A DNA stretch of 64,000 nt from Sipunculus nudus (GCA_026874595.1 CM049309.1:67438926-67502925), one strand, 5' to 3'; numbered from the stretch's first letter, positions 1 through 13,127 are shown. Translations and numbers: made by a program. The notes: a model not told the origin generated them from the letters alone.

Positions 1-984
1 CCACAGAGAGCGGTATCTTGATGTTATTGGACACTGCCCTCGATCACGTCGGGTCATTAATATTTCATTTCAGGTCAGTTCAGATCAATAAAATGAAGAA
101 TCTTTTTCACTGTCTGTACCTATGATCTTTTAAACATTGCTATCAAGGACTTTATAATATAATGTTATAAATATTATAATTTAATATTATAAATTTCTTG
201 ATCTGAGGAAAAATTTTTTTTTACAGTTTAATAAGATAACTGTTACTTTCTATGAAAAACTGAGACTGTTTAATCTTCTATTTTTTTACTTAATCGGTAT
301 CCCATTGAAATTTCAAAATTTTATTATGTTCTAGCTTCACCCAAACATGTTGCTTGTGTCATCTTAATCACAGGAGATATTGGTGTAATTGATTACTGAG
401 GAAATGAAATAGTTACTCCCTCTCTCATAAACTATGTTTCTGAAGCTGCCTGGCTAAAGTATTCATCATTTTATGAATTTATTTCACTGGCAGTAAATTT
501 CTTCTGCAAGGGCACAGGTGTGGATGAGCTGGCCTGGATGAATGCTCCGCAAAAAAATGTCAAACCATCACAAATAATTAAAATCATCTGTTAACCTTTC
601 AGGTCTCCAAATTAAGCTAGATTTATGGGTTTAGTAAAGAAAATAATGTGATGAAATTATAAGGTGAACCCATGTGAAGCTTTTTCTTTTACATAATGTT
701 TTACAAAGGTTCACCTGATGTCATAAGCCTATTCTTATATATTATGTGAGCCAATTAAATCACTCTTTTCTAAGCAACTTTGCTCTGGCACAGACCACAA
801 AGTTGAGGGTTTATTATGGCAAAGTTAGGTTTATATTGCATTTACTGGTGGGAATACATTTTGTTATGGGGATGAACAGGGTAAACTAAAAGTTGTGAAA
901 TGGTGTCTGTGTGATTGTGTGTAGACCTGTGAAGTGCTCAGGGTCTCCTGTTCAGTTCTTATTAAATCATCAAAATTGTTGTCC
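1..984. other. Unique AT-rich DNA, no gene seen
   Basis: No convincing coding region, RNA gene or repeat recognised. Only short open frames with stops in all frames. Confidence 0.5.
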
Positions 985-1786
985 GAGTTCCGCCACTGCT
1001 GCCGCGATCATTTCCGGAATAGAACTCTGAGACCACTGGACAGATTTTTCCAAAACTTTACACAATTATCGGGTCACATGTGAACTAGTGCCAAGATATT
1101 TTGCGTTGACCTCTGACCTGTCCTCTCTTCAGTGCCGCCATCTGTGCTCCTGTTTTGACACATTAACCCACATATCTCGGGAACCGTTTGACCAGTCAGG
1201 AAAAAAATTTTGCACAAATGCACAACCATTTTTGCACAGCGTCCATCTGTTCATCTGCCTTGGGATAAAATCACTCATGTCTCTGCATTGGTTGGACTTA
1301 TCCACCTGAAATTTTGCATGTGAATAAATTCTGGACAGCTTTCTTGATTTTATGACAGTTGGCTCCACCTACATTCACGTTTACACTGCAGACATCCAAG
1401 CTCATAACACTGGAACCATTTGACCAATTGGGCCAAAATTTTGCATGTGTATAGCTCTCACATAGCTCTTTATCATACGCAAAACTGGTGGCGCCACCTG
1501 CAACCATTTTTGCACAGTGTCCATCTGTTTGTCTGCTGTGGTATAAAATCAATCATATCTCGGTAGTGGTTTGACTTTTTGCAAATGTATACAACTTTGA
1601 CAGCTTTCTGGATTTTGTCGTAGGTGGTGCAACCTACATACACATTTCGGCTGCAGACATCCATGCTTATATGCAACACACCTCACTCTATTTCCCCTTG
1701 CCACTCAATCCATGCCTCACTTCACCCGTCCCACTCTGATTTTGGAGGATACATGTAGTGGTTTGTTGACTACCTATATTCTAGTT
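985..1786 (+). repeat. R1 Helentron-like element, copy a (5'-truncated)
   Basis: Begins with degraded sequence matching the R1 leader (GTTCCGCCACTGCTGCCGC, then the ...GAGACCACTGGACAG block). It continues through several ~145-bp core modules (CTCATA.., GGAACC-x-TTTGACC, AAAATTTTGCATGTGTATA). The end matches R1 (CTCACTCTATTTCCCCTTGCC, then a degraded hairpin and TATTCTAGTT). The central GGTGGCGCCACC palindrome is partly decayed. The first ~25 bp of the R1 5' end are missing. Confidence 0.75.
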
Positions 1787-1814
1787 GTAATTAGATTCAG
1801 TTTCCAAGGTCAAG

Positions 1815-1978
1815 TTGAAAAGGTAAAGGTCAAGTCAAGGTGGTTTATAGTCTGATATTACTAATTATATAAGTCTTCATCTGACTTTACACTTTGCCTT
1901 CCTTGTATTTTGGGCCTGTTCATTTTTGTACCTTTTCTCACCTCCCTGGTGAGCATGAAATCCAAGCAGGTATAATAA
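1815..1978 (+). repeat. R5 dispersed repeat, copy 1
   Basis: Shares an alignable ~160 bp with 8648-8826: AGGTAAAGGT, TAGTCTGATAT, the ACTTTACACTTTG block, then CTCCCTGG-x-GAGCAT and CCAAGCAG. Looks like an old SINE-sized element; no RNA polymerase III boxes were confirmed. Confidence 0.55.
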
Positions 1979-2063
1979 GCGCTATAATTTTACTTATTGT
2001 ACATTTGCTTGCCACCAGTGACCAGTACTGATAACACTGTTTCTTGCACAGGGCCAATTACAA

Positions 2064-2290
2064 CCAGAGATGTTTAAAATTTGTGCTGGATGCACAATGG
2101 GATACCATGCTCTCATTGGTCAGATTACTGTCAGTGAGTTCTTTGCTATGTGCACACCTGGTGTTATGACCCAGAGAACTCTACCATACGAAACAGCTGT
2201 TAAAACAAAAAGGAGATCTGGGACAACTGCAATGTATAACCACAGCATGAGGAGCATAACTAGACCAGTACATATTCACCAATGGGTGAA
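2064..2290 (+). repeat. R6 dispersed repeat, copy 1
   Basis: Matches copies at 15750-15990 and 30715-30975: GTTTAAAATTTGTGCTGGATG, the CTCTCATTGGTC motif, an ACCCAGAGAA-type block, and TCTGGGA..ACTGCA..GTATAACC. The open frame across it (2070-2414) is not a gene. Confidence 0.65.
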
Positions 2291-3544
2291 GAGAGCATAC
2301 TTCTGTTGTAGTAAAGACTTGATATGGCTAGGAGTCTTAGCACTGATGGCAGTCAGAAAGGGACATGCACCCACAAGGCAACAACCTTGCAGTCACACCA
2401 GTCCAGTCCACTAAACATTTTGCCACCTCACTCAAAAAAGCATGCAACAGTCATAATATGATGTCAGAGATTCCAACTGTTAACACAAAGTTCTCATCAT
2501 GGAAGATGATACCATTATAATGTTCATAAGCATTTATGTGGACCAGTATGTTCTCAAGCATTACTAACATCATTAAGACATTAGGTTTTATCATGTATAT
2601 TGTTCAAGTGCCCTTCGGTATAAGGTAAGGATTAAAAATGAATGACAATTACAGCAAATGCAAATATTTAAATTGCCTGGCTTTTATATAATATATCTTT
2701 TACTCTTGAATGCATTGTTATAGGCTTACTTTCACATTCACATAAACTTAAACGTCATTTGCTGGGATTTATTTATCACACTTTGCTCTTGTTTGTTGAT
2801 AGCCGATGTACATGTGCAGATTAGCAGAATCAAATTTTTTTCTCTGAATAACTGAAGGCCATATGTCAACTATGGGCTTTTTTCTGCAAGGATAAACTGC
2901 TAAGAAAACTGTGCAAGTTAGGCTAAAATCTAATAATTTGATCGGTTATGTTTGTTGCATGACCTACCAGTTGTAGCCATCTATAATGGGTGCCTTCCAG
3001 GAAGGATTAAAATACATCGGGAATTTTTATTTATACAGAGGTAGATTAATTTATATTGATCCCATGGGAAAGCTTAAACATGACATTGATGGTGACCTTG
3101 AATGATTCCCTTGAGAGATTGATCGTGATTAACACAGGATACTTCTAAATGATCGGCAAGGGGAGTACAAAGACTACAGAAAAAGAAGATTACAAAATGG
3201 GCTTTATTATTATCTTGCTTGGAATCTAAACAAAACAAGAACATGGGATTAACTGGGCCTGAATCAATCTTCCTTGCTACTGTAGTTGTATTAGTGGCAT
3301 TTCATGAGAAATAGCACCAGTCTTTATTTATGTATGTTAGAATAACCTAGGCTGGAAGCTTCCCAAGGCCACAGTACTTCACAATGTTTCACAGAAACAT
3401 TTCTTTGCTGTCAGTTTCTCTGTATTTCAGTTTGAATTACTTATACATATTTAATTCTTAGGTAACTGATTTGCTGCTCCAAAAAAAGGCAAATTGTTCT
3501 ACAGACTCCAGAATAAAGAATTGAAGAAAAAACATGGTATATTA
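2291..3544. other. No feature recognised
   Basis: AT-rich DNA with no coding region or repeat that I can support. Confidence 0.45.
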
Positions 3545-5433
3545 TTTTTTTAGCGAACCTGTGAGCTTATGCGATGGTGCGGCATTGTGCATTGTGCGTC
3601 GTCTGTATATTAACCATAGCTATCTCAAAAACAGCAGAAGCTAGCATCACCAATTTTTTTGCAAATAATCAGTCATCTGAAAAACTCTATCAGATTTTGT
3701 TTATTTTTTTTTCTAACTGCATTTTCTTAGATTTTATAGGACAAAAGCTAAAAAAGCTTTAAAAATCTTCTTCTCTGAAACTGTCCAGCTAAATTGTCCA
3801 ATATTTCACAGAAATGATCCCTGGAACAATCTTTCTCAAGTTTGTTCAAATGGTTCCAGTTCGGAGATTTTTGACCGAGTTACAGGTTGAACTTAGTCAT
3901 TTGTCCAAAAGAGCACACTAAAAATAAAATCTCAGAAACGGCTAGAGCTATAATCACCAAATTTTATACCAATATTTGTCACATATGTCATATCTGAAAT
4001 TGAGGTATTGGTGGCGCCACCTACATTGATGTGTTTTTTACAAGCGAAAATGCAATTTTAAACTCTTCTAGCTTATAAACTGATTTATGATGAAAATGTT
4101 AAGCTGATTGGTTTAAACTTTACAAAAATTATTCTATGGTAGGGTTCTGCCAGTTTTATAAGAATAGATTGGGTAAATACAGCTTTAAAAAAGCATTGTA
4201 GCCAATTGAAAAAGGCTTTCTGTGTTTGAAAACAGATTTGACAACATGCTGAGTTTCAGCAGCCAAGTCAAGAGGTCACTCAGTACAAACAGGTGGGGTC
4301 CAGACATCACCATGGCAACTGACCTGGCTCTGGCGGGTGTCTAGACAATGTGTCTAGACATCTAGACTCAGCGTTTAGACATCTAGACACAATGTCTAGA
4401 TGCAGAATTCCCAGATTATTTGAACTATATCTTTCAACTGTTTAAAAAACTTGGTTTGCATTTTAAGCAAATCGGGTTTATCATCAGGTCACATGTGAAC
4501 TGCTGTGCCCTCATTTTTGGTTGACCTCTGACCTTTCCTCACTGCCCAGCGTCTATTTGTGCATCTTTTTCCACACATAAACCCACATATCTCAGGAACT
4601 GTTTGACTGATCAGGCTAAAAATTTTTGCAAAAATGTAGCCCTTTGATAGCTTTATAACATACACTAAAAATGGTGGCTCCACCTGCAACCATTTTTGCA
4701 CAGCGTCCGTCTGTTCATCTACCTTGGGATAAAATCACTCATATATAAGAAGTGGTTTTGACTTATCCACCTGAAATTTTGCAGGTTTATACATCCTGGA
4801 CAGCTTTCTCAAGTTTATGACAGGTGGTGCCACCTACCTTTACGTTTATTCTGCAGACATCCAAGCTCATATCTCGGGAACCGTTTGACCGATTTGGCCA
4901 AAATTTTGCTTGTGTATAGATCTCACATAGCACTTCATCATAGGCAAAACTGGTGGCACCACCTGCAACCACTTATGCACAGAGTCCATCTGTTCATCTG
5001 CCTTGGGATAAAATCACTCATATCTCAGCAGTGGTTTGACTTATCCACCTGAAATTTTGCAGGTTTATACATCCTGGACAATTTTCTCAATTTTATGACA
5101 GGTGGCACCACCTACATTCACGTTTATGCTGCAGACATCCATGCTAATATGCAACACACCTCGCTCTATTCCCCTTGCCACTTAATCCATGCCTCACTTC
5201 ACCCGTCCCACTCTGATTTCCGCGGATACACAGTCGCTTGTCGACTACCCATATACTGGTTTTAAAATGTCCTAGTCTGAAACTTGCAGGTCCGAAACGT
5301 CCATTTTGCTGAAATCATAATGACTAAGGTAGATATGCAGGACTTAAGAGGATCAATATTAAATTTTAAAAATAAACCTCCATTCATACTCCCAAATTTT
5401 GCACAGGTTCACATTAGGCCTGTAGGCCTTGTT
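3545..5433 (+). mobile_element. Composite R2 element carrying an internal R1 segment, copy 1
   Basis: The 5' end is the R2 start (TTTTTTTAGCGAACCTGTGAG). The R2 body contains one GGTGGCGCCACC at 4010-4021 and a GTCTAGAC palindrome cluster at 4339-4400. At about 4486 (CAGGTCACATGTGAACTGCTG) it switches to R1 sequence with alternating core modules. R1 ends near 5263 (GTCGCTTGTCGACTACCCAT). R2 then resumes and closes with GCACAGGTTCACATTAGGCC, the AGGCC-TGTA-GGCCT hairpin and TTGTTT. Organisation and junctions match 41219-43598. Confidence 0.8.
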
Positions 5434-5569
5434 TAATTTACCAGTCTAGTCAAAAAATATTTGAATTTTTTCCAACCAAGTCTATGCTTCAAATACAACA
5501 CTTGCCTATATTTTCTATACTGCACAAAATGCTGCTTTCATCCTTTCATACTGATGTCATGTTGCAGGC

Positions 5570-6310
5570 CCAGATCCTGCTGTGTATGTTGTAAGTATAG
5601 TGCTCAGCTAATTTGAATATTTGAAACACTTCTTTCATACTGTTTTTGCTTTCCTATAGCTTTAGTGCTCATACTGCAAACACACTGCTAATTTAAATAT
5701 CTGAAACACTGCTTTCTTTCTGTTTTAATACTGCTTTCCTGCTGCTTAGGCCAATGCTACTGCAAGCAGTGATAAATTGGCCTATCCATGAACTCTATGT
5801 GACCTTTATCACATATTCAATCAATGAATAATCATAAGCATTGGACTAAAGAGCAACCAATCAGGTGACTGTAAGCATTGTTAAGCCCCAATCATCTGAC
5901 AAAAAAAAAAAATTGCAGAGCTCTGCCAAACAGAACATGTGTAGTCTGTACCAGTTCTCATGAGACAAATTGTCTAAAATATTGCAAGACAATTCACAAT
6001 GACTGTGATATATACAAAAATAGAGAACAGGGATACCAGTTGATGATGTCAGTCAATGTGACATCCTGTGTCATTTACCTTTGTGACATTATTATTATGT
6101 TGTAAACAGCTTTCGCTACAATGGGCTTGGAAGACCTTCTGTGTAGGAGCGTTTTTGGGTTCTCATTACAATGTTAAAAGGGCAGAGCATTTGGGCTGTC
6201 AGGAGGATAGGTCAGTTGGTCTGCTCAGCTTATTTAAATATTTTAAACGCTGCTTTCATACTGTTTTGAAACACTGCTTTTCTGCTGCTCTTATGCTCAT
6301 TATCCATAGA
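5570..6310. repeat. Degenerate minisatellite, units of roughly 80 bp
   Basis: Repeated phrases CAGCTAATTTGAATATTTGA, AACACTGCTTTC and TACTGTTTTGAAACACTGC recur at 5605-5680, 5690-5745 and 6225-6300, with unrelated DNA between the second and third. Confidence 0.55.
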
Positions 6311-8362
6311 GCAGCTATATACCAAATGCTTGCTTCTCCTACTTCCTTCAGGTTATAGAAAAGCATCGATCATTATTGTACTGAGCACATTCATGCACTA
6401 AAAAAATGAGATCTTTGAAAAATAGAAACATTGGACCAGGTCTAAGGTAGGTCACCTTTAGTCAGCATTGGCCGTATTAGGACAATCATTTGTAGTTGCT
6501 CCTTTTCTAGAAATCAGTAACACATATCATTGCTGCTGTTATGTTTATAAAATTAAGTACAGCACTTTGTTGTATATTTGTAGTACCTCAGAGATAATTT
6601 ATTTTTGGAAGACAGAACAAGAAAAAGCATCCTTGATTGTACAAGCTTATGGAAATGATGGTTTAATTTATGAATAAAAATTGAGTTCCTGATTATTATT
6701 TGACCTCTACAGGGTACCTTACGTCAGTAACTGCATATGGTCTTATGTTTCCTACCAGAAAAATTGTCATTGTTTTTATACCAAATCACCCAATATTACA
6801 TCAACCAAAAAAATATATATAAGGAATGCAGTCCTGTCTATGCACCTGATTTTGTTTGTGTGTGCCAATATTAGTCTCAATATCAAATTTTCATGTATCT
6901 TCATGAATACTAGTATACGGAGAGATTTGTCTTGAGTCCAGGAAGGCTGATTGGGTTTTTGAGTTGAGCTATATAGATCTATGAACAGCCACAGCACCAT
7001 TTCTTTTCTGTTTGCAAGTCTGGTTTGAACTGAGTATAACAAACATTTACTGGTGCATCTATCTGTTGCAGAACTATATACTATGGTTGCCTTCTTATTT
7101 TTGGTGGCTTCAGATTGGTGATATTCATGGTTGCTCTGTGACAGGGAAATAGAAACTTGCTGTTTTGAATGCAAACCAGGCCATGAGCATTAATTTCAGA
7201 AGCTGCCAATAGGTGGTTACAGTTGTGATTAATCTTAAGCCACCAAGTGATGTCCATCAAGCCGGGTACATTTACTGTAAGTGATTCAGGGAGAATAATG
7301 GGAGCCAGTTATAATAATATTGGTTGGCTTAATTAGATGCAAAAACTGTGACCCTTTGCGGAGATGTGCTCACGCCGGGCGGGCAGTTTTACCTACTGCC
7401 CGGCACATGACTGGAAACTGGAGAGTGTCAATGCCCGCCTGGCAGTAATATTGAAAGATTTGTAAGCCAAGAAAAAAATATACGTGTGTATATTTATCTT
7501 GCACCTGTATTACTGTTATGGACCCGCAAGGGATATATCTGAGGTGTAACAGGGTGCCAAGCTAGATGACATCCAGTGGCACTTAATTAAAATGAATATT
7601 AAATAGAATTTACTCTATCAAATTGTCAGTGTGTCTATTTAGATGTGTTGTATTTAGTTTATGTTAATGAATAAAACTTGCTATCTAAAGTTGTGAACGT
7701 AGCTGCAAGGGTAGCGGCATCTTCTATCTGTATAAAGGACTAATGCTGATGTCACTACCAAACACTACCAAAATCATATGATATTGCCAATCTATGTTAA
7801 ATCGATGTAATATGATGTTTGGCCTCAGAGTTTAACTGTGTAAAATGAATACGGCCCCTTTCTTTCACCCATATGGAGGTAATTTGCAACATAAATGGCC
7901 CTTAAATTAATCTTAGCCTATCCCTGCCTTTGATCCTGCAACAAATAAGGGGATACGTACAGCAGTACAGGCATCCCTTGTTGGTTGAGCAGGTGATAAT
8001 GACTCTTTATGTCTTTTAACTAGCATGAGTAAACCAACTTATTACAAGGTTATGTGGTCACAGGTTGGTTTCTCACATCTTTACTTACATGTGAGTGAAT
8101 TGTTTTGATTGAGCCTTTGCCCTGAACTAATTACAGACAACGGGGACAATGCATCCTGCACCAGTCGGCTCAGCCGTCCAATGCTGTTCAAACATGCAAT
8201 TTCGGGACAGAGAAATAGTAGGCCTAGATAGTAGTGAAATCAGCTGTTTATGAAATAAGTTATTCACTACAATTTATAGTTTCATATTTGATAAAAAAAA
8301 TGTACTACTAGACAAATGATAGAGAGTGAGAAAGGAACCGCGTGAAACTTTTAAAAATACAA
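6311..8362. other. No gene recognised
   Basis: The longest open frame (6776-7174, minus, 132 codons) has no motif I recognise, no codon-usage support and a K/N/I/S-rich composition. A GC-rich local hairpin lies at 7374-7403. Nothing else can be supported. Confidence 0.4.
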
Positions 8363-8406
8363 AAACCGCGAAAATTCAGCCTCACCGATATAAAGGCAAC
8401 CACAGT
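8363..8406. mobile_element. Solo right end of the CTGTGGTTG MITE family
   Basis: ACCGCGAAAATTCAGCCTC and AAGGCAACCACAGTA match the right side of the complete element at 49515-49948 (GGCAACCACAG followed by TA). Confidence 0.5.
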
Positions 8407-8410
8407 AGTC

Positions 8411-8575
8411 TGTATTGCAGTAGAACCTGTCATAAAAACCACCTGTCTAATGAGACCAGCTGCTGTTAATAAGATATTTGAATATTCACCTGTCAGATGA
8501 GTCCACTTTATAATTTAGACCACTTACTGCCAGTCCCAAGGGTGTTTTGTTTAAGGGTTTCCCCTGTACTATTAT
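8411..8575. mobile_element. CAGTGGAACC-type MITE, degenerate copy
   Basis: Left end CAGTAGAACCTGTC; internal ACCACCTGT, GAGACCA and CAGTCCCAAGGGTG match the intact element at 51847-52023. The right end (GGGTTTCCCCTGTA) is a decayed inverted copy of the left end. Confidence 0.6.
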
Positions 8576-8647
8576 AGGAAATATTGCACGCTAAAGAAAT
8601 GGGTTAATTATTTTGTGTTTTATTGAAATGATTAAAGTTTTGTTTTA

Positions 8648-8826
8648 CATTGGCAGCTGTAAAGGTAAAAAGGTAAAGGTGGGGGTTAATAGTCTGATAT
8701 CACCAACGATGTCAGTCTCATCCGACTTTACACTTTGCTTTCCTGGTCTTTAGGACTTGTCAAATCTTGTAGCTTTTTCTCAGCTCCCTGGGAAGCATAC
8801 AACCCAAGCAGCTGTATCTAGAAGGT
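8648..8826 (+). repeat. R5 dispersed repeat, copy 2
   Basis: Aligns with 1815-1978 (AAGGTAAAGGT, ATAGTCTGATAT, GACTTTACACTTTGC, CTCCCTGGGAAGCATACAAC). It stops directly before the R4 element. Confidence 0.55.
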
Positions 8827-8833
8827 TATTCGT

Positions 8834-10024
8834 TTTTATGCCCCCGCCACAAAGTGGCCGGGGCATATAGTTTTACCCATGTCCATCATTCCGTCCTTCC
8901 GTCCTTCCGAAATAAAACAGTTGTACGGACTTTTTTTCGCAATGCCTGCAGATATAGGCCTGATTTTTGGTTTGTGGGCAGATAATGACCAGTTACAGAT
9001 CGAGTTCGCGTTTTGTCCTGGTTGACCTACTTTTGATCGTTTTACAGCTCCTTAACTTAGAAAATTTCATGAAAAATAGAAATTTTCATGACAAATACAC
9101 ATGTACGGATTTTTTTTCGCAATGCCTGCAGATATTGGCCTGATTTTTGGTGTGTAGGCAGATAATGACCAGTTACAGATTGAGTTTGCGTTTCATCCCA
9201 GTTGCCCTACTTTTGACAGTTTTACGGCTCCTTAACTTAGAAAATTTCATGAAAAATATAAATTTTCATGACAAATACACATGTACGGACTTTTTTCGCA
9301 ATGCCTGCAGATATTGGCCTGATTTTTGGTGTGTTGGCAGATAATGACCAGTTACAGATCAAGTTCGTGTTTCTTGCCGGTTGACCTACTTTTGACCGTT
9401 TTACAGCTCCTAAACTTAGAAAATTTCATGAAAAATAGAAATTTTCATGACAATTATACATGTACGGACTTTTTTTTGCAATGCCTGCAGATATTGGCCT
9501 GATTTTTGGTGTGTAGGCAGATAATGACCAGTTACAGATCGAGTTCGCGTTTCGTCCCAGTTGACCTACTTTTGACCATTTGACTGCTCCTGAACATAGA
9601 AAATTTCATGAAAAATATAAATTTTCATAACAAATGCATATGTACCGACTTTTTTTCCTCAATGCCTGCAGATACCTCCCTGATTTTTTATGTGTGGGCA
9701 GATAATGACAGTTGCAGATCAAGTTCACGTTTCATCCCAGTTGACCTACTTTTCATTTTCTTACGGCTCCTAAACATAGAAAATTTCATGAAAGACAGAA
9801 ATTTTTATGGAAAATGCACATGTATGGACTTTTTTTCACAGTGCCTGCAGACACTGGCCTGATTTTTGGTGTGTTGTTTGATAATGACCCGTATGAGATT
9901 GAGTTTGCATTTTGCCCTTGTTGGCCTACTTTTGACCATATGACACCTCCTGAACTTCAAAATTTAACAAATGTTTCTAATTTGCCCCAGGCGGGGGCAT
10001 TCGTGTCGTTCCGACACATCTAGT
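8834..10024 (+). mobile_element. R4 Helentron-like element with six ~180-bp tandem units, copy 1
   Basis: The 5' end TTTTTATGCCCCCGCC folds into a hairpin with GTGGCCGGGGCA and is followed by CCGTCCTTCCGTCCTTCC. The core is six ~180-bp units, each with a (T)nCGCAATGCCTGCAGATA motif at about 8937, 9117, 9295, 9476, 9658 and 9839. The 3' end has GGCGGGGGCATTC, inverted to the 5' end, then the hairpin GTGTCG-TTC-CGACAC and ATCTAGTTT. Confidence 0.85.
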
Positions 10025-10025
10025 T

Positions 10026-10205
10026 TACTTTTGCCTTCCTCCCATGACCAGTACCCATTCATCCCGGGGTCGAGAGAGCGCACCCTTGTGTTAAAGACTT
10101 TGCCTAGGAGTTTTAGCACAGTAGGCTGTCAGAACTGGACGCGAACCCACAACCTTGCGTTCTCAAGTCCAGCGCCCTTAACCATTATGCCACCACGCTC
10201 CACGG
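10026..10205 (-). mobile_element. tRNA-derived SINE
   Basis: Read on the minus strand, the head has a good A box (TGGCATAATGG, 10082-10092 of the window's 10 kb block, i.e. positions 10182-10192) and B box (GGTTCGCGTCC, positions 10137-10147) at tRNA spacing. The acceptor arm does not pair well, so it is tRNA-derived and not a working tRNA. The body includes a GATGAATGGGTAC block. It abuts the 3' terminus of the R4 element. Confidence 0.75.
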
Positions 10206-12383
10206 TATGTACTCTCTGAGTGCTCTTTTGATAGGTATTGAAATCTGGCTATGGCAAGCAAGAAGGGGTCCCCAAGGGTGGTTCATTATATATTCATTCC
10301 AATTGGCAAGCTAGCCATGGTCCAGTACTTGTGAGGATCTTGGCTGTAAATCCATGTCAGTAATCAATACAGAACCATGCTGGGTCAAGTGTTGCAAACA
10401 TTAATCCAAACGTAAACTTTTATTTGACCAGTAAATAATGGGCAAATATAAAATGTTTCCTGTGTTTCAGCTCTTACAAACTGACTTCAAAAGGACCTAT
10501 TCACAAAGTATTTTTGTATCTCTCAGTATTTCATTTTAAAACTGAGTACTTAATCCTGTACACTGTGGAAAAAGCTTGCACCTGATGTGATCAATATATG
10601 TGACCAAAATATAAACAGGGTGCACCCCACCTGGTGGCAGTACTGCCTGACTTTACAAATCAAGATTTTCAAGCTTCCAACCAGTGTTTCTTATATGTTT
10701 CTTCTTTTATTTTACTTCTTGTTTGGGAGTTTTGGCACAAGTGAAGGTCAGACCTGTAATCATGCATGAAGTTTTATCATGGTGTTTACTCCCACACAGA
10801 ACCATAACAATGTATAAAACAGATGAATTAGAGATAGTAAGTCTGTGTGCCATGGTGGTTTGGCTAGGAAACTTTTGTATTCTGCCAAGATGAACTAATG
10901 GTGTGAGATTAATGCACATATTATTGCAAATGTTTATGTTCCTTTAATAGTATTTTGACCAAGACAACTGGGTTACCAAGGCTATGACTATGTTTGATAA
11001 ACAATTGTGACCGATGAAAAATTAATAATCGAGATCTGCTGTGTATCCATCATATTTTCTATTCAGATACTCACTTTAAAGCAGTGTGCAATATAAACCA
11101 AAGTATACTTATTCAGAGCACATCTTTCAATGGCATCTAGGTGGTGAAATGTGTTATAAAACATTAGGTTTTTATAGGGTTATATATAGTTGTGGCCTTG
11201 GAAACCTTTGCATAGAATTTTGAAATTAATTAATTATGCTTATTTATGCAGATATTTTCAGAATCACAAAACGAGGCCTCTCCTGTATTTCTCAGCTTAT
11301 TTGATTCTGTTCATTTAATTTTACAGGGCTAGGTGTAGCCTTTTAAACTGTTACACATAATTTTGAAATTCCTTTATTATGCTAATTAATGCAAATTTAT
11401 CCAAAATCACAAAATATGCCTGTTCTTTGTTTCAGATTTTGATTCTTATTCTTAAGTGCCAAGTTCACAAAACTTCTACACAATATTATCAAATTTTACT
11501 TTATTTATCTGTCCCTTGCTTTGAGGAGGAAATTTATGTCACCAACTGAGAAGTTCACCTAGGAAAAGAAAGAAAGAAAGCCCTAGTATTTTAAGTGTTT
11601 TCCCACGAGCACAGAGTAATTGGTATCAAATATTAATTATGCTGGTGGTTTAAATTGATCATGGGTTGGCAGCTGGACTACAGGGGCTAATCATTGTAAA
11701 AGGTCAGCTGTTTACCAATCAGCTTATAAGAAGAACATCTGATAATAAAAGTGATGAGTCATTGAAGAATATGCCAGTTCCTGTATTCTTTGTTTGTGGA
11801 CATTGGTGAAAGTCCTTGCATCAGAGTGTATAAAGTTTTATATAATTTGTGATGGCAATCAAAGGAATCCTCATTCAGTTGACCTTTCGTTGAATGGACC
11901 AGCCATACTGTAAGGTTATGTTACACACAGGTATATGGATATGGGTAGAGCTTTAACACATCAGAGTTAGCTGTAGGGATGATGGCATTAATACATCAAT
12001 ATGTTCTTATGGCACTTACACAATATGATTACTGATGGCTTTATTGGGAATCATTATGATTATGGATGGCTTCGTCAAGAATCTGTCTGATAATTTATAA
12101 ATGAAATCAATCTTCTGAAACTTGCAGATCAACAAATGAGCATGCTAGTATTCTCATAATTCTTAATTTCTGTTGCATTGAAAACATTTGCACCTTAGAT
12201 TATAAGGTTGGTATAAGAAGACTTCAAGGCAGTTGAAATACGCCAACAGCCTTATAAAAACAAGGGGGTATTTAATTCTTCTACTTTTACTTAATCATGG
12301 TTATATGGTTAGAGGTAGGGTTAAATACAGGTCATTTAAAAAAACTTTAAGACTTTCTTGTTTAAATACTATTATTTATAGTT
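10206..12383. other. No gene; short tandem duplication near 11.2-11.4 kb
   Basis: About 145-bp spaced repeats at 11217-11300 and 11362-11440 (TTTTGAAATT, TATGCTAATTAATGCA, AATCACAAAA, CTTTGTTTCAG-like). The remainder shows nothing I can support. Confidence 0.4.
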
Positions 12384-12780
12384 CAGGGCTTGACATTAAC
12401 CCTTGAAAGTTGCCTAGTAGGGCAAGTAACATTTAGGTTTACTTTCCGTACATGAATTTTTACTTGTCCTTCAAAAATCAATGATCGATCAATGTTCAGT
12501 TGTTTTTGTTAATAATATTTTTCTTTAGCATTTGCACAGATAAATATACATATAATTTAAGATAGATAATACATATGATAGATAATATGATTTCATTTTT
12601 CCTTGAAAGAAACTGGAGAACTGAAGATCAGTTTAGATTCAGGCCTTTAGGGAAAATTTATGTTGGATCCACTTGACAAGGTTGGCAAGTAGGAACCCAC
12701 TTTTGGTTGCCCCACCACCAATTTCAGGAACTTTGATAGGCCATGCAAGAGGGTAACCAGTAATGTGAAGCCCTGACTGC
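12384..12780. repeat. R7 dispersed repeat, copy 1
   Basis: GGGCAAGTAACAT, TTTTTACTTG and ATCCACTTG blocks recur in the same order at 59390-59660. Confidence 0.5.
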
Positions 12781-13127
12781 GGAGATAATCAGCATTATCT
12801 TCAACACTTTCCTCAGTTGCCAGCCTAAGTTAGTGCTAACTTTTGTGCCATTCCAAATTTTTGTGCAACTGTTTTGTGTTGTGGCATGACGCCATGTTTG
12901 AATAGAATGAGTTACTGGTACAGCAGCAGAATATCAAAGTGTATGTCTTGTACATGCTGGCTGCATGAGTTTCCCTGCTTCATAAGTTGTGCTTATGTCA
13001 GGTGAGGAAACCTCTATCCAATAACCTTTTACCTTTATGGACACAACATAGATTTGAAGTGGGTTTTATCAAAATATCATATATTAATACCACAGAATAT
13101 CTCATCCATACACATTGTGTAATAGAC

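Noticed and set aside
2070-2414. 114-codon open frame
   Set aside because: Lies across an R6 repeat whose other copies do not keep the frame open.
6776-7174. 132-codon minus-strand open frame
   Set aside because: No recognisable motif, composition expected of AT-rich non-coding DNA, no splice or promoter context.
10137-10203. Functional tRNA gene on the minus strand
   Set aside because: A and B boxes are good but the acceptor stem does not pair and SINE body sequence follows, so it is called a tRNA-derived SINE.
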